The notes below the pieces were generated by a model, which searched no databases, was not told where the DNA came from, and saw only the letters and a list, made by a program, of their open reading frames with translations. 20,517 nucleotides of DNA from CAZCSH01 sp964501545 (GTDB lineage Bacteria; Patescibacteriota; Minisyncoccia; Minisyncoccales; RBG-13-42-11): positions 1 to 20,517 of the forward strand of contig CAZCSH010000007.1 in assembly GCA_964501545.1 (NCBI GenBank), written 5' to 3'. Positions 1 through 7,279 of this stretch are shown here, in pieces. The position numbers were made by a program, and so were the translations under genes. Each line of letters starts with the position of its first letter. Position 1 is the stretch's first letter.

Positions 1-9
1 AAAACAAAA

Positions 10-38
10 CACAACCCGAAGGTTGTGGAAAACTTTTT
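10..38 (+). terminator. Possible terminator hairpin of an upstream gene
   Basis: A 7-bp perfect stem (CACAACC at 10-16 with GGTTGTG at 21-27, loop CGAA) is followed by GAAAAC and five T at 34-38. The short A stretch between the stem and the T run makes it weaker than a standard intrinsic terminator. Its right arm is part of a 17-bp repeat that recurs at 741-757. Confidence 0.35.
19..35 (+). repeat. 17-bp direct repeat, copy 1
   Basis: AAGGTTGTGGAAAACTT occurs here and again, without a mismatch, at 741-757, on either side of the HicBA-like module. Each copy is followed a little later by GACCCTAG (41-48 and 783-790). It contains TGTGGAAAA, the reverse complement of the DnaA-box variant TTTTCCACA, at 24-32. 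Whether it marks an insertion boundary or is simply a repeated spacer cannot be told from one window. Confidence 0.6.
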
Positions 39-55
39 GAGACCCTAGATTTACA

Positions 56-84
56 TTGAATATTTTTAAAAGCTTTGGTATAAT
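56..84 (+). promoter_or_regulatory. Sigma-70 type promoter of the HicBA-like module
   Basis: TTGAAT at 56-61 and a perfect TATAAT at 79-84 are separated by exactly 17 bases. Transcription would begin near 90. The promoter lies inside the 5' part of the longest possible open frame of the next gene, so the TTG at 56 and the ATG at 83 cannot be its real start. Confidence 0.75.
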
Positions 85-103
85 GAAGATGGAAAATAAA
101 CAT

Positions 104-448
104 ATGAAAAATACAAAAAAACAAGGAAAGTTTACATTATTTGTTTATAGAGAAAAACCTAATTATTACATTGGGGTGAATTTAGATTTCGATCTTATTC
201 AAGAAGGGAAAACTGCTCCGGGAACAATAGAAAAAATTAAAGAAGCAAGCCTTGGTTATTTAGAAACCGTAATAAAAAAGAACTTAAGCGACGATTTACT
301 TAATAGGCCTGCACCAAAAGAATATTGGGAAAGATATAGAAAATCTTTAAGAAAAAGGGTGGGGGTTAAAAAATTAATCCTATGGAATCAGTATTTTCAA
401 GATTTTCCTTATACCCGTCAGTCCTTAAAACAATTAAGCTATGTCTAA
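104..448 (+). CDS. HicB-like antitoxin family protein
   Basis: A protein of about 115 residues with the layout of HicB antitoxins: an N-terminal beta-rich segment (KFTLFVYREKPNYYIGVNL) that resembles the partial RNase H fold, then a helix like the HicB 'EALENIKEA' region (TIEKIKEASLGYLE), then a basic C-terminal tail that could bind DNA. In known systems HicB binds and silences the HicA mRNA interferase and represses its own promoter. The frame is open from 56, but the promoter at 56-84 forces a later start: ATG 104 is chosen, with ATG 89 possible. The next reading frame, a HicA-like one, starts at 441, overlapping the end of this gene by 8 bases, the usual coupling of such pairs. The similarity is moderate and judged by eye. 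Confidence 0.55.
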   Translation: MKNTKKQGKFTLFVYREKPNYYIGVNLDFDLIQEGKTAPGTIEKIKEASLGYLETVIKKNLSDDLLNRPAPKEYWERYRKSLRKRVGVKKLILWNQYFQDFPYTRQSLKQLSYV

Positions 449-688
449 AAAGCCAGGTGGAAAATATAAGATTCTCCCAGAAAAACCAAGGGAGGCAATT
501 AGAAAATTAGAAAAGAATGGATTTAAATGTATAAACCGAAAGGGAGCGATTGGTATTTCTTAAAGAGAAAAATTAATAAAGATTTAATAGCCTGTGTAAG
601 CGTCCACCCTAAAGAATTGGGTAAGCCATTTGTTAAAAACATAATCCGAAATTCTGAAAAGACTAATGAAGAATGGATAGGTTTATAG
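441..688 (+). pseudogene. HicA-like toxin gene, broken by a one-base frameshift
   Basis: The first part (ATG 441 to TAA 561-563) gives KPREAIRKLEKNGFKCINRKG, the typical HicA helix and 'GF..vrqkGS' strand. After the run at about 540-544 the family pattern continues in another frame from 542: GSDWYFLKRKINKD, then VSVHPKELGKPFVKNIIR and a stop at 686-688. Adding one A to the AAAGGG run would restore a single frame of about 83 codons. The family's catalytic His in 'GSH' reads Asp here, so even a repaired protein may not be a standard RNase. HicA toxins normally cut mRNA. The break could be real decay or a homopolymer sequencing error. Confidence 0.55.
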
Positions 689-710
689 AATCTCTATAAA
701 TAATTTAAAT

Positions 711-738
711 AAAAATTACCCAGCGGTGGGTTTTTTTA
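711..738 (+). terminator. Intrinsic terminator of the HicBA-like module
   Basis: An A-rich run, then ACCCA (718-722), loop GCGG, TGGGT (727-731) and a run of seven T from 731. It lies 23 bases after the stop of the HicA-like frame. Confidence 0.75.
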
Positions 739-740
739 TT

Positions 741-757
741 AAGGTTGTGGAAAACTT
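741..757 (+). repeat. 17-bp direct repeat, copy 2
   Basis: An exact second copy of the repeat at 19-35. It lies between the terminator of the HicBA-like module and the terminator of the zinc-finger gene, and again carries a DnaA-box-like TGTGGAAAA (746-754). The left hairpin arm that goes with copy 1 is absent here. Confidence 0.6.
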
Positions 758-770
758 AGCTTAGTTAAGT

Positions 771-804
771 AGAAAAGAAAAGGACCCTAGCTAAAGCTAG
801 GGTC
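771..804 (-). terminator. Terminator overlapping the end of the zinc-finger gene
   Basis: GACCCTAGC (783-791) pairs perfectly with GCTAGGGTC (796-804) around a TAAA loop. On the minus strand it is followed by CCTTTTCTTTTCT. The stop codon of the minus-strand gene (787-789) lies inside the stem, so the last codons double as terminator. Confidence 0.65.
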
Positions 805-1545
805 TTCCTTGAGCGCTTCTCTCAGCTTTTCGCCCTCCGCTGTCTGGAGAAAGCCCTCAAGATACTTTCTGGCTACCGGGGCGTTGGGATCTTTCTTAAT
901 TTGAGCGCAAACGAGTTTCGCTCTTCCTCTTGTCTTTGACCAGACAAGGAGTATGTCCAGCTCTTTAATCAGTTCCGGGCTTTGAAGGCAGGCAGTATCA
1001 ACCAGCCAACGTCTGGCTTCGGTATCCGAAAGGTCCAGAAACCAGATGCCGCTTATCGCCTTAAGAGCCTCCGGCATATTGGCGAACCTGCCTTTTTTCA
1101 CCCGCAGCTTCAAAGCGTCGCGAAGTGGACGAAGCCTCTTCCTGAGCAAATAGGCGGTGACCCTACCCTCCTCTAGGTAAATCCGCTGAATGCCGCTCCG
1201 AATCCTCTCATCTGGCCACTTTTGAATAGTCATTCGAGAGGCGCAGTCTTTGGAGCAAAATCTGCCTTGTCCGATATTAATCTTGCTCCGCTTGGCGTAG
1301 AAAGCATTAGGGCACTGGGGATTTAGGCACCACCTAAATTCTCCAGTTAGAGAAACTGCTCTCTTGCGGGTAGAAAGTTGTCTTCGGCATTTCTCATAAG
1401 CTTGAGCGATTGCCGCCAATTCCCCATTATTCTTTTTTTCTTTGCAGGCGACAACCACTCGATAGACGCTTCCGCCCCTTACGCCAAGATGAAACAGATA
1501 ACCGTCCACTGAGACATCAATAAGAGTCTTCTCTCTCTTTGCCAT
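787..1545 (-). CDS. Uncharacterised protein with a four-cysteine zinc finger
   Basis: 252 residues, function not recognised. It has a likely zinc-binding site C73-x4-C78-x18-C97-x3-C101, the last part reading RFCSKDCASR, a form seen in zinc fingers of many phage and mobile-element proteins. It is followed by a basic, helical stretch (about 115-160) and an acidic, helical C terminus. The ATG at 1545 is chosen over a TTG at 1551 because GGGGAGG lies 7 bases before it, whereas the same site would touch the TTG. Base composition is clearly GC-richer than the neighbours, and the strong ribosome binding site is rare in this window. Both suggest separate ancestry. It stands alone between two intergenic gaps, with its own terminator. 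A nucleic-acid-binding role is only an inference from the zinc finger and the charge. Confidence 0.7.
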   Translation of the reverse strand: MAKREKTLIDVSVDGYLFHLGVRGGSVYRVVVACKEKKNNGELAAIAQAYEKCRRQLSTRKRAVSLTGEFRWCLNPQCPNAFYAKRSKINIGQGRFCSKDCASRMTIQKWPDERIRSGIQRIYLEEGRVTAYLLRKRLRPLRDALKLRVKKGRFANMPEALKAISGIWFLDLSDTEARRWLVDTACLQSPELIKELDILLVWSKTRGRAKLVCAQIKKDPNAPVARKYLEGFLQTAEGEKLREALKEDPSFS

Positions 1546-1552
1546 CGTCAAA

Positions 1553-1559
1553 CCTCCCC
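1553..1559 (-). promoter_or_regulatory. Strong ribosome binding site that decides the start
   Basis: On the minus strand GGGGAGG is followed by TTTGACG and then ATG at 1545. The 7-base spacing is ideal for ATG 1545 and too short for the upstream TTG. Confidence 0.75.
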
Positions 1560-1591
1560 TTTTTGCAGTTTTTCTGGTTTTAAAGGTTCAA

Positions 1592-2329
1592 TTAGAGTTC
1601 AGTGAAAGCCCGGATTTTTGAAACAGGAATAGCAAGAACTTGCCCAGCCTCTGAAAACGTAGTTAGCCCCAAAACTTCGCCTTCAATATTAAAAAGTGGG
1701 CTGCCCTGTAAAGAAATGTCTTCTGAAATGTTTGTTTGAATTAGGTCTTGGTCAAAGGTTTTAACAATGCCTTCATTGACAATCTTTTCTCCGGGTTTTA
1801 GCAAAGTACCGGTTGCCATTTCCTCAAAAGTGAAACCTATTAAAAAAACTCTCTCCCCCAGCCTTAGTTTTGACAAATCAGCAAATCCCCGGCTCACTAA
1901 ATTATTAGCTTCAAGTTTTATTAAGGCTAAGTTTTCCTCCGGGTCTCTTTTTAATATCTGGTAAGCCACTGCCTTTCCCTCAGCAAAAAAAGCAAAGTCT
2001 GAACCCTGGGGCACCAATTCCGCCAAGGTAACTATTAAGCCGTCTGCTGTAACAATGAGGCCTGAGCCCATTAAAACTTCCTCTTCTGTGGTTTGGCTGC
2101 GAAGAGCAATGATTGTTTTTTCCACCTTATACACAGCTTCCTGCAAAGCTGTATTTTCTTGAATAGTAATTTCCTTTTTCTCTGTCACATAAACCGGACT
2201 TTGCTCTAACCCGTATTGATAAAAAAGCGGCCTTTCCACAAAGTAAGGCCAAAGAATCTGATCGGCAAAAATACCTCCCACCATTCCAACAATAAAAAGG
2301 GAAATGGTAATTAAAATGTTTCTCCTCAT
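1592..2329 (-). CDS. Membrane-anchored, catalytically dead HtrA/trypsin-like protein
   Basis: 245 residues: an N-terminal membrane anchor (about 5-23) and a trypsin-fold domain that still follows the HtrA outline. GSGLIVTADGLIVT matches the family's 'GSGFIISxDGYILTN'. DPEENLALIKL matches the Asp region. GSPLFNIEGEVLGL matches the Ser region. All three catalytic positions are replaced: His by Glu104, Asp by Asn133 and Ser by Gln208. There is no PDZ domain. The gene overlaps the end of clpB by four bases (ATGA, 2326-2329), which points to coupled translation. An intact HtrA lies just upstream of clpB, so this is probably a diverged paralogue. A role as a substrate-binding or regulatory partner outside the membrane is inference. 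Confidence 0.75.
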   Translation of the reverse strand: MRRNILITISLFIVGMVGGIFADQILWPYFVERPLFYQYGLEQSPVYVTEKKEITIQENTALQEAVYKVEKTIIALRSQTTEEEVLMGSGLIVTADGLIVTLAELVPQGSDFAFFAEGKAVAYQILKRDPEENLALIKLEANNLVSRGFADLSKLRLGERVFLIGFTFEEMATGTLLKPGEKIVNEGIVKTFDQDLIQTNISEDISLQGSPLFNIEGEVLGLTTFSEAGQVLAIPVSKIRAFTEL

Positions 2330-5016
2330 GCTTTATCAGCTAAAACTTCTTCTTTCTTTTTGGCTTGGCTTCCGATTAAATCTTTTGAAGTGCGAAAGAT
2401 AATTTTACCTGCCTCAAGGTCAACCGCCACCCTTTCTCCTTCCAGAATCTGACCTCCTACAATTCTCAGAGCTAAGGGATCTAAAACCATTCTCTGGATT
2501 ACCCTCTTTAAAGGTCTGGCTCCAAGGTTTGGGTCAAACCCTTGCTCAGCCAACAGCTCCTTGACCTGTTCTGTGACTTTAATGGAGATGCCTTTCCCAG
2601 CCAGTCTTTTTACCACCTTTTCCAGCTCCAAATTCACTATTTGTTTTATCTGGGGCTTTTGCAGATAGTTAAAGATAATAATCTCATCTACCCTGTTCAA
2701 AAACTCGGGCCTGAATTCCTCACGCAGAGCTTCCATTATTTTTTCCTTCAAGCTTTTTTCTTCTCCTCCTTTTTCTCCCAAAAACCCAAGTGAGCCCATT
2801 TTGGCAATATGCTCAGAGCCAATGTTAGAGGTCATAATTAAAATAGCATTTTTGAAAGAAGCCGTTCTGCCTTTGGCATCGGTCAGCCTGCCGTCTTCCA
2901 TAATCTGAAGTAAGATATTGAAAACATCAGGATGGGCTTTTTCAATCTCATCCAAAAGAATGCAGCTGTAAGGCCTTCTTCTAATTTTGTCTGTCAGCTG
3001 GCCCCCTTCCTCATACCCCACATAGCCTGGAGGCGAACCTATCATTTTAGAAACAGTGTGCCGCTCCATATACTCTGACATATCCAACCTGATTAAAGCA
3101 TTCTCATCGTTAAACAAGAACCCGGCCAGAGCCTTGGCTGTCTCTGTCTTTCCAACTCCGGTTGGCCCCAAAAACATAAAAGAACCCATAGGCCTGTTTT
3201 CTTCAGATATTCCTGCCCGAGCCCGGCGAACGGCGCTGGAAATGGCAGCTATTGCCTCTTTCTGACCAATAACTCTCTTTTCCAAGAGCTCTTCCATTTT
3301 TTCAAGTTTTCTGGCTTCTCCTTCCAAAAGACGGGTAACGGGTATGCCTGTCCAACGAGAAACAACTTGAGCCAAATCTTCCTCTGACACTTCTTCTTTT
3401 AAAATGGGTCGGTACTTCTGGAAACGAGCCAGTTTTCTTTCTGTAGCTTTCAATTCCTTCATCAAATCTGGAAGCTTTCCATATTTTAGCTCTGCCACTT
3501 TTTGAAGATTGCCTTGAGTCTGCTCCCTTTCTACAGCAAACTTAGTTTCTTCCAATTCTTTTTTCAAATTCTTTATTTTTCCAATAACTTCTCTTTCCGA
3601 TTGCCACTTAGCAGTGATTGATTTTTCCTTTTCTCTTAAATCAGCTAACTGGCGCGAAATCCCTTTCTTTTTGGTCTTTCCCTTTTCCATTTGCTTTTCA
3701 ATCTCCAGCTTCTGGATTTGCTTCTTTAACTCCCCCAGCTCGGCTGGCTCTGACTCAATCTCTAATCTCATAGAACTCATTGCCTCATCCATCAAGTCAA
3801 CAGCTTTATCTGGCAGGAATCGGTCGGTAATGTAACGAGCGGCTAATTCGGCAGCTGAAACCAAGGCTTTGTCTTCAATCTTTACCCCGTGATGAAGCTC
3901 GTACTTTTCTTTTATCCCCCGCAAAATAGCTATTGTGTCTTCTATGCTTGGCTCTGCCACATAAATTGGCTGGAATCTTCTTTCCAAAGCCGGGTCTCTC
4001 TCAAGATATTTTTGGTATTCCTTCAAAGTGGTGGCTCCAATCGCTCTCAACTCCCCCCTCTGAAGAGCGGGTTTTAAAAGATTAGAAGCATCTATTGCTC
4101 CTTCGGCTGCTCCCGCTCCCACCAGAGTATGAAGCTCGTCAATAAATAAAAGGTACCTGCCCCCTGCCCTGTTTAACTCTTTCAAAAGGGCTTTCACCCT
4201 GTCCTCAAACTCTCCCCGGTACTTGGTTCCTGCCACCAAAGCGCCCAAATCCAAACCAATGATTTCCTTGTCCCTTAAACTCTCTGGCACCTGGCCTGAA
4301 ACTATTTTTTGAGCCAAACCCTCGGCAATAGCTGTTTTCCCAACTCCAGCTTCTCCTATTAGAACAGGGTTATTCTTGGTTCTTCTGGTTAAAACTTGCA
4401 TTAAGCGCCTGATCTCATTCTCTCTACCAATAACTGGGTCCAGCTTTCCCTGGCGTGCCAGCTGGGTCAAGTTTCTGGCGTATTTCTCAATCACCTCATA
4501 CTTTGATTCAGGCTCTGGGTCAGTAATCCTCTGGCCTCCCCTGATTTGAGCTAACTCTTTTAAAGCTGTCTCATAATCCAGCTTGCCGAATTCCAGAGCA
4601 GAAATCCTGCCTGACTGCATAAAGTTAGTTCTGTCCAAAATCTCCTTGGCTTTAGTTGGAGTGTCCAGCAGACCCAGAAATAAATGCTCAACCGAAATGT
4701 ATTCATCTCCCATTTTAGAAGCTTCCCTCCTGGCCCGATCAAGAATTCGAGCCATATCCTGGGTCAAATAAAACTGGCCAAAAGCTTGGGGAGTGGCAAT
4801 AACAGGAAGCCTAGACAAGGCAGCTTCTGTTCTTCTTTTAATTCCTTCGATATCTGCTCCCAAGCGCTGTAACAAATTCAAAACCACGCTTCCTTCCTGG
4901 GAAACAAGAGCCAATAGAAGATGAAGAGCATCTATTTGCTGCTGACCTCTTTCTTGAGCGAGGTTCTGAGCTTCTAATATAGCCTCTTGGGTTTTGTGAG
5001 TAAAGTTCCCGTTCAT
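2326..5016 (-). CDS. clpB: ATP-dependent disaggregase ClpB
   Basis: 896 residues with the full ClpB plan. There is a double Clp_N repeat (about 5-130) and a first AAA+ domain with Walker A GEAGVGKT (221-228) and Walker B LLFIDE (289-294). A long, charged, coiled-coil middle domain follows (about 415-540). The second AAA+ domain has Walker A GPTGVGKT (617-624), Walker B ILLDE (686-690) and the GYVGYEEGG pore loop (664-672), and it ends in a C-terminal D2-small domain. The long middle domain separates it from ClpC and ClpA, and no ClpP-binding loop was recognised. ClpB pulls proteins out of aggregates with ATP, usually together with DnaK. It is the first gene of a two-gene unit with the dead HtrA paralogue. 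A -10-like box lies six bases before the ATG. Confidence 0.93.
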   Translation of the reverse strand: MNGNFTHKTQEAILEAQNLAQERGQQQIDALHLLLALVSQEGSVVLNLLQRLGADIEGIKRRTEAALSRLPVIATPQAFGQFYLTQDMARILDRARREASKMGDEYISVEHLFLGLLDTPTKAKEILDRTNFMQSGRISALEFGKLDYETALKELAQIRGGQRITDPEPESKYEVIEKYARNLTQLARQGKLDPVIGRENEIRRLMQVLTRRTKNNPVLIGEAGVGKTAIAEGLAQKIVSGQVPESLRDKEIIGLDLGALVAGTKYRGEFEDRVKALLKELNRAGGRYLLFIDELHTLVGAGAAEGAIDASNLLKPALQRGELRAIGATTLKEYQKYLERDPALERRFQPIYVAEPSIEDTIAILRGIKEKYELHHGVKIEDKALVSAAELAARYITDRFLPDKAVDLMDEAMSSMRLEIESEPAELGELKKQIQKLEIEKQMEKGKTKKKGISRQLADLREKEKSITAKWQSEREVIGKIKNLKKELEETKFAVEREQTQGNLQKVAELKYGKLPDLMKELKATERKLARFQKYRPILKEEVSEEDLAQVVSRWTGIPVTRLLEGEARKLEKMEELLEKRVIGQKEAIAAISSAVRRARAGISEENRPMGSFMFLGPTGVGKTETAKALAGFLFNDENALIRLDMSEYMERHTVSKMIGSPPGYVGYEEGGQLTDKIRRRPYSCILLDEIEKAHPDVFNILLQIMEDGRLTDAKGRTASFKNAILIMTSNIGSEHIAKMGSLGFLGEKGGEEKSLKEKIMEALREEFRPEFLNRVDEIIIFNYLQKPQIKQIVNLELEKVVKRLAGKGISIKVTEQVKELLAEQGFDPNLGARPLKRVIQRMVLDPLALRIVGGQILEGERVAVDLEAGKIIFRTSKDLIGSQAKKKEEVLADKA

Positions 5017-5022
5017 ACTGTC

Positions 5023-5028
5023 ATTTTA
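5023..5028 (-). promoter_or_regulatory. Possible -10 box of clpB, leaderless arrangement
   Basis: On the minus strand TAAAAT is followed by exactly six bases and the clpB ATG at 5016. No convincing -35 box is placed 17 bases upstream. The same spacing is seen before pth and before the MurG-like gene, which is the main reason to list it. Confidence 0.4.
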
Positions 5029-5057
5029 AGAGTATCATAAATCAACAAAAAATCAAG

Positions 5058-5132
5058 CACCGAGCCCGCCCGAACGGCGGGCGAAGGTAAAGATGAAGGC
5101 AAACTTTAAAAAAGGTAAACTTCATCGCTCAC
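5058..5132 (+). repeat. Two-hairpin palindromic element, copy 1
   Basis: Starts CACCGAGC. Hairpin 1 pairs GCCCGCC (5064-5070) with GGCGGGC (5076-5082). The spacer is GCGAAGGTAAA, and hairpin 2 pairs GATGAAG (5092-5098) with CTTCATC (5120-5126), followed by GCTCACCC. It fills most of the 148-base spacer between htrA and clpB. Hairpin 2 has a longer, less ordered loop than in other copies. The first ten bases (CACCGAGCCC) are identical to those of the copy at 19619. Confidence 0.75.
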
Positions 5133-5164
5133 CCAACAACTTGAAAACTTTCTGCTAAGCCGAC

Positions 5165-6490
5165 CTATTCGGTCCGCTCGTCTAAAGTGGCGTAAACAGT
5201 TTGCTCTTTTCCGTCTCGCAAGTACTTCAAAGAAACCTTATCCTCAGGAAGATAATTTTGAATAATCCTGGCCAAATAATTATCTGTCGCAATCTTTTCT
5301 CCATCAAACTCCAAAAGAATGTCATTTTCTTGAAGGCCTGCTTTCTCTGCTGCCGAATCCGGATAGACAGCAGACGTCCCCCCTTCTCCTTTTACAATCC
5401 AGGCGCCGTAGCTGACCGGCAAATTGTTTTCTTTCTGAATGGATTCGTTAATTATGATGTATCTGATGCCCAAGAACGCATAGACAATTTTACCTGAAGT
5501 CTTAACCTGCTCAATGTCTCTTTTAGCTTTGTTAATGGGTATGGCAAAGCCAATGCTTTGAGCTTCCTGGACCACGGCTGTGTTAATGCCGATGACTTCG
5601 CCTGCCAAGTTCAAAAGAGGACCACCTGAGTTACCCAAGTTGATAGCAGCGTCTGTCTGGATAACATCCTCCAAAGTTTCAACAAAACTACCACCTGAAG
5701 CTGTAATCTGCCTGCCCAAACCTGAAACCACTCCAACAGAAACCGTGTTCCTGAACTCACCCAGAGCATTACCTATGGCAATCACAGTTTGTCCTATTTG
5801 GACTTTATCTGAATCACCGAGTTTGACTGTAGGAAAGGATTTCACCTCCAACTTCCCCTCGCTGTTCACTGCCTTTTCCTGGTCAATCTTAATTACAGCT
5901 AAATCCTGAGAGCTATCACGAGCTAAAACCTTAGCAGGATAACTTTTACCGTCATTGGTAAAGACGGTGTAGTCAGCTTCTGTGTCCAAAACCACATGCC
6001 TATTGGTTATTATCATACCCTCGGCTGAGACAAAAAAGCCTGTTCCTCCGCTAACCTCTTGTTTTTCTGTCCCTTTTTGGCGATACTGAGGAACTTGAAG
6101 GAAAGGCGCGCCCTGGCCAAAAAGCTCCTCAAACTGCTGAAAGGGATTGATATAGTACTCTTCAAAAATGGGAACGTCTCTGGTGGCTACAATGCTGACA
6201 ACGGCCGGAGAGACAGTTTTGACAGCGTTAACAATTGCTTCTTCTTGAGTGGTTTGAGGAACGTATTCTTTTTCAATAATTGTCTTTACCCCTGGCAGTT
6301 CGATGTTCAACTTAGAAAGATAGTCTTTTATCTCCAAATAAAAATAGCTGCCAGAAACAAGGCCAGCTAAGAAGCCAAAGAAAGAAGAAAGGAGAACAAT
6401 CCCTATAATAATCTGAATAGTTCTCAGTTTTTCTTTTCTAATAGCTTTTATTTTAGGAAATTGAAATTTTGGTAACTCGTAGATATCCAT
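5165..6490 (-). CDS. htrA: Membrane-anchored serine protease HtrA/DegP family
   Basis: 441 residues. A cytoplasmic basic start is followed by one membrane segment (about 26-50), a trypsin-like domain and one C-terminal PDZ domain (about 336-435). The catalytic triad is intact: His165 in ITNRHVV, Asp196 in SSQDLAVIKI, Ser288 in LGNSGGPLLN. A Phe/Gln-rich insert (about 108-140) precedes the protease core, as is common in HtrA proteins. The enzyme should degrade or hold misfolded proteins on the outer face of the membrane. The start follows the GT2 stop by five bases, so it is probably read from the same message. Downstream lies clpB, after a spacer occupied by a palindromic element. Confidence 0.92.
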   Translation of the reverse strand: MDIYELPKFQFPKIKAIRKEKLRTIQIIIGIVLLSSFFGFLAGLVSGSYFYLEIKDYLSKLNIELPGVKTIIEKEYVPQTTQEEAIVNAVKTVSPAVVSIVATRDVPIFEEYYINPFQQFEELFGQGAPFLQVPQYRQKGTEKQEVSGGTGFFVSAEGMIITNRHVVLDTEADYTVFTNDGKSYPAKVLARDSSQDLAVIKIDQEKAVNSEGKLEVKSFPTVKLGDSDKVQIGQTVIAIGNALGEFRNTVSVGVVSGLGRQITASGGSFVETLEDVIQTDAAINLGNSGGPLLNLAGEVIGINTAVVQEAQSIGFAIPINKAKRDIEQVKTSGKIVYAFLGIRYIIINESIQKENNLPVSYGAWIVKGEGGTSAVYPDSAAEKAGLQENDILLEFDGEKIATDNYLARIIQNYLPEDKVSLKYLRDGKEQTVYATLDERTE

Positions 6491-6495
6491 ATAGA

Positions 6496-7278
6496 CTATT
6501 TTAACTTATCTTTTTTCTTTTTTGAATAGTGGCCTAATCTGTAGTCAAAAAACTTTGATTTAGCTGGCTTTCCAGAAAGCATAAAAAGGCCGCAGATCAA
6601 ATAACGAAGTCCGGTTTTAAAGTAGCCATCTTTTTCAAAACGACGCAGAGGAATTAATAGCTTAGCCGAACGAATAATGCCGAACTTGCCAACTTTCTTT
6701 GCCTGGCGAACAAAATAATGATCTTCGGCCAATTTAATTTCCTCATCAAATCCTCCAACTTTATTAAAAACCTCTTTTTTAACAAAAATTCCCATAGCTC
6801 CATGAGCTAAAAATCTCCCCAAAATGATAATTGGCAGGTTGTAAAAAAGATGAAAAGCAAGTTTGGGTAAAAACTTCTTTGTCTGAGGGATCAAACAAAA
6901 AGAGGCAACAGCTAATTTTCTTTTTTTGAATTCATTAAGAGATTCCTCCAAAAAGCCTTTTGGCAAAACAACATCGGCGTCCAAAAATAAAAGGAGGTTG
7001 CCCTTGGCAGCTTTGGCTCCTTCGTTCCGCCCTTTAGCTGGCAAACCACCTAAAACTATCTTGCAGCCAAAACTTCTGGCAATCTCCATTGTTTTATCCT
7101 CTGAGCCAGCATCTGCCACAATTATTTCATAAACCGAGCTTTCGCTATATGAAAGCGAAGGTGAAGAAGAGGATTTATCCTCTTCGCCTTCTCCGTCAAA
7201 CTCCTGCTTTTTTATTGACTCAAGCAATATTGGCAGATATCTCTCCTCGTTCAAAGTGGAAATAATAATTGAAAGCAT
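6496..7278 (-). CDS. Family 2 glycosyltransferase with a repeat-derived insert
   Basis: About 260 residues with a GT-A fold. It begins MLSIIISTLNEERYL, has YEIIVADAGSEDKT after an insert, a nucleotide-sugar/metal motif LLFLDADVVLP, GAMGIFVKKEVFNKVGGFDE and the acceptor-site LAEDHYF. A C-terminal hydrophobic part (about 225-240) may touch the membrane. GT2 enzymes of this type move a sugar from a nucleotide donor to lipid or glycan acceptors; the acceptor here is unknown. ATG 7278 is chosen because the family's first strand begins there. Upstream codons to TTG 7308, including ATGs at 7302 and 7296, are encoded by a palindromic element and look added. Residues 28-49, rich in Ser, Glu and Gly, interrupt the loop between the first helix and the second strand and correspond to a second element. 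Confidence 0.82.
   Translation of the reverse strand: MLSIIISTLNEERYLPILLESIKKQEFDGEGEEDKSSSSPSLSYSESSVYEIIVADAGSEDKTMEIARSFGCKIVLGGLPAKGRNEGAKAAKGNLLLFLDADVVLPKGFLEESLNEFKKRKLAVASFCLIPQTKKFLPKLAFHLFYNLPIIILGRFLAHGAMGIFVKKEVFNKVGGFDEEIKLAEDHYFVRQAKKVGKFGIIRSAKLLIPLRRFEKDGYFKTGLRYLICGLFMLSGKPAKSKFFDYRLGHYSKKKKDKLK
7133..7190 (+). repeat. Two-hairpin palindromic element, copy 2, inside the GT2 gene
   Basis: ACCGAGC, hairpin 1 GCTTTC (7138-7143) with GAAAGC (7151-7156), spacer CGAAGGTGAA, hairpin 2 GAAGAGGA (7166-7173) with TCCTCTTC (7178-7185) around a TTTA loop, then GCC. It lies within the reading frame, in the opposite orientation to the gene, and encodes the low-complexity stretch at residues 28-49 of the glycosyltransferase without breaking the frame. 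Confidence 0.8.
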
Positions 7279-7279
7279 A

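Noticed and set aside
19..757. DnaA boxes and an origin of replication
   Set aside because: Only two DnaA-box-like nonamers 720 bases apart, with no AT-rich unwinding region or dnaA/dnaN genes.
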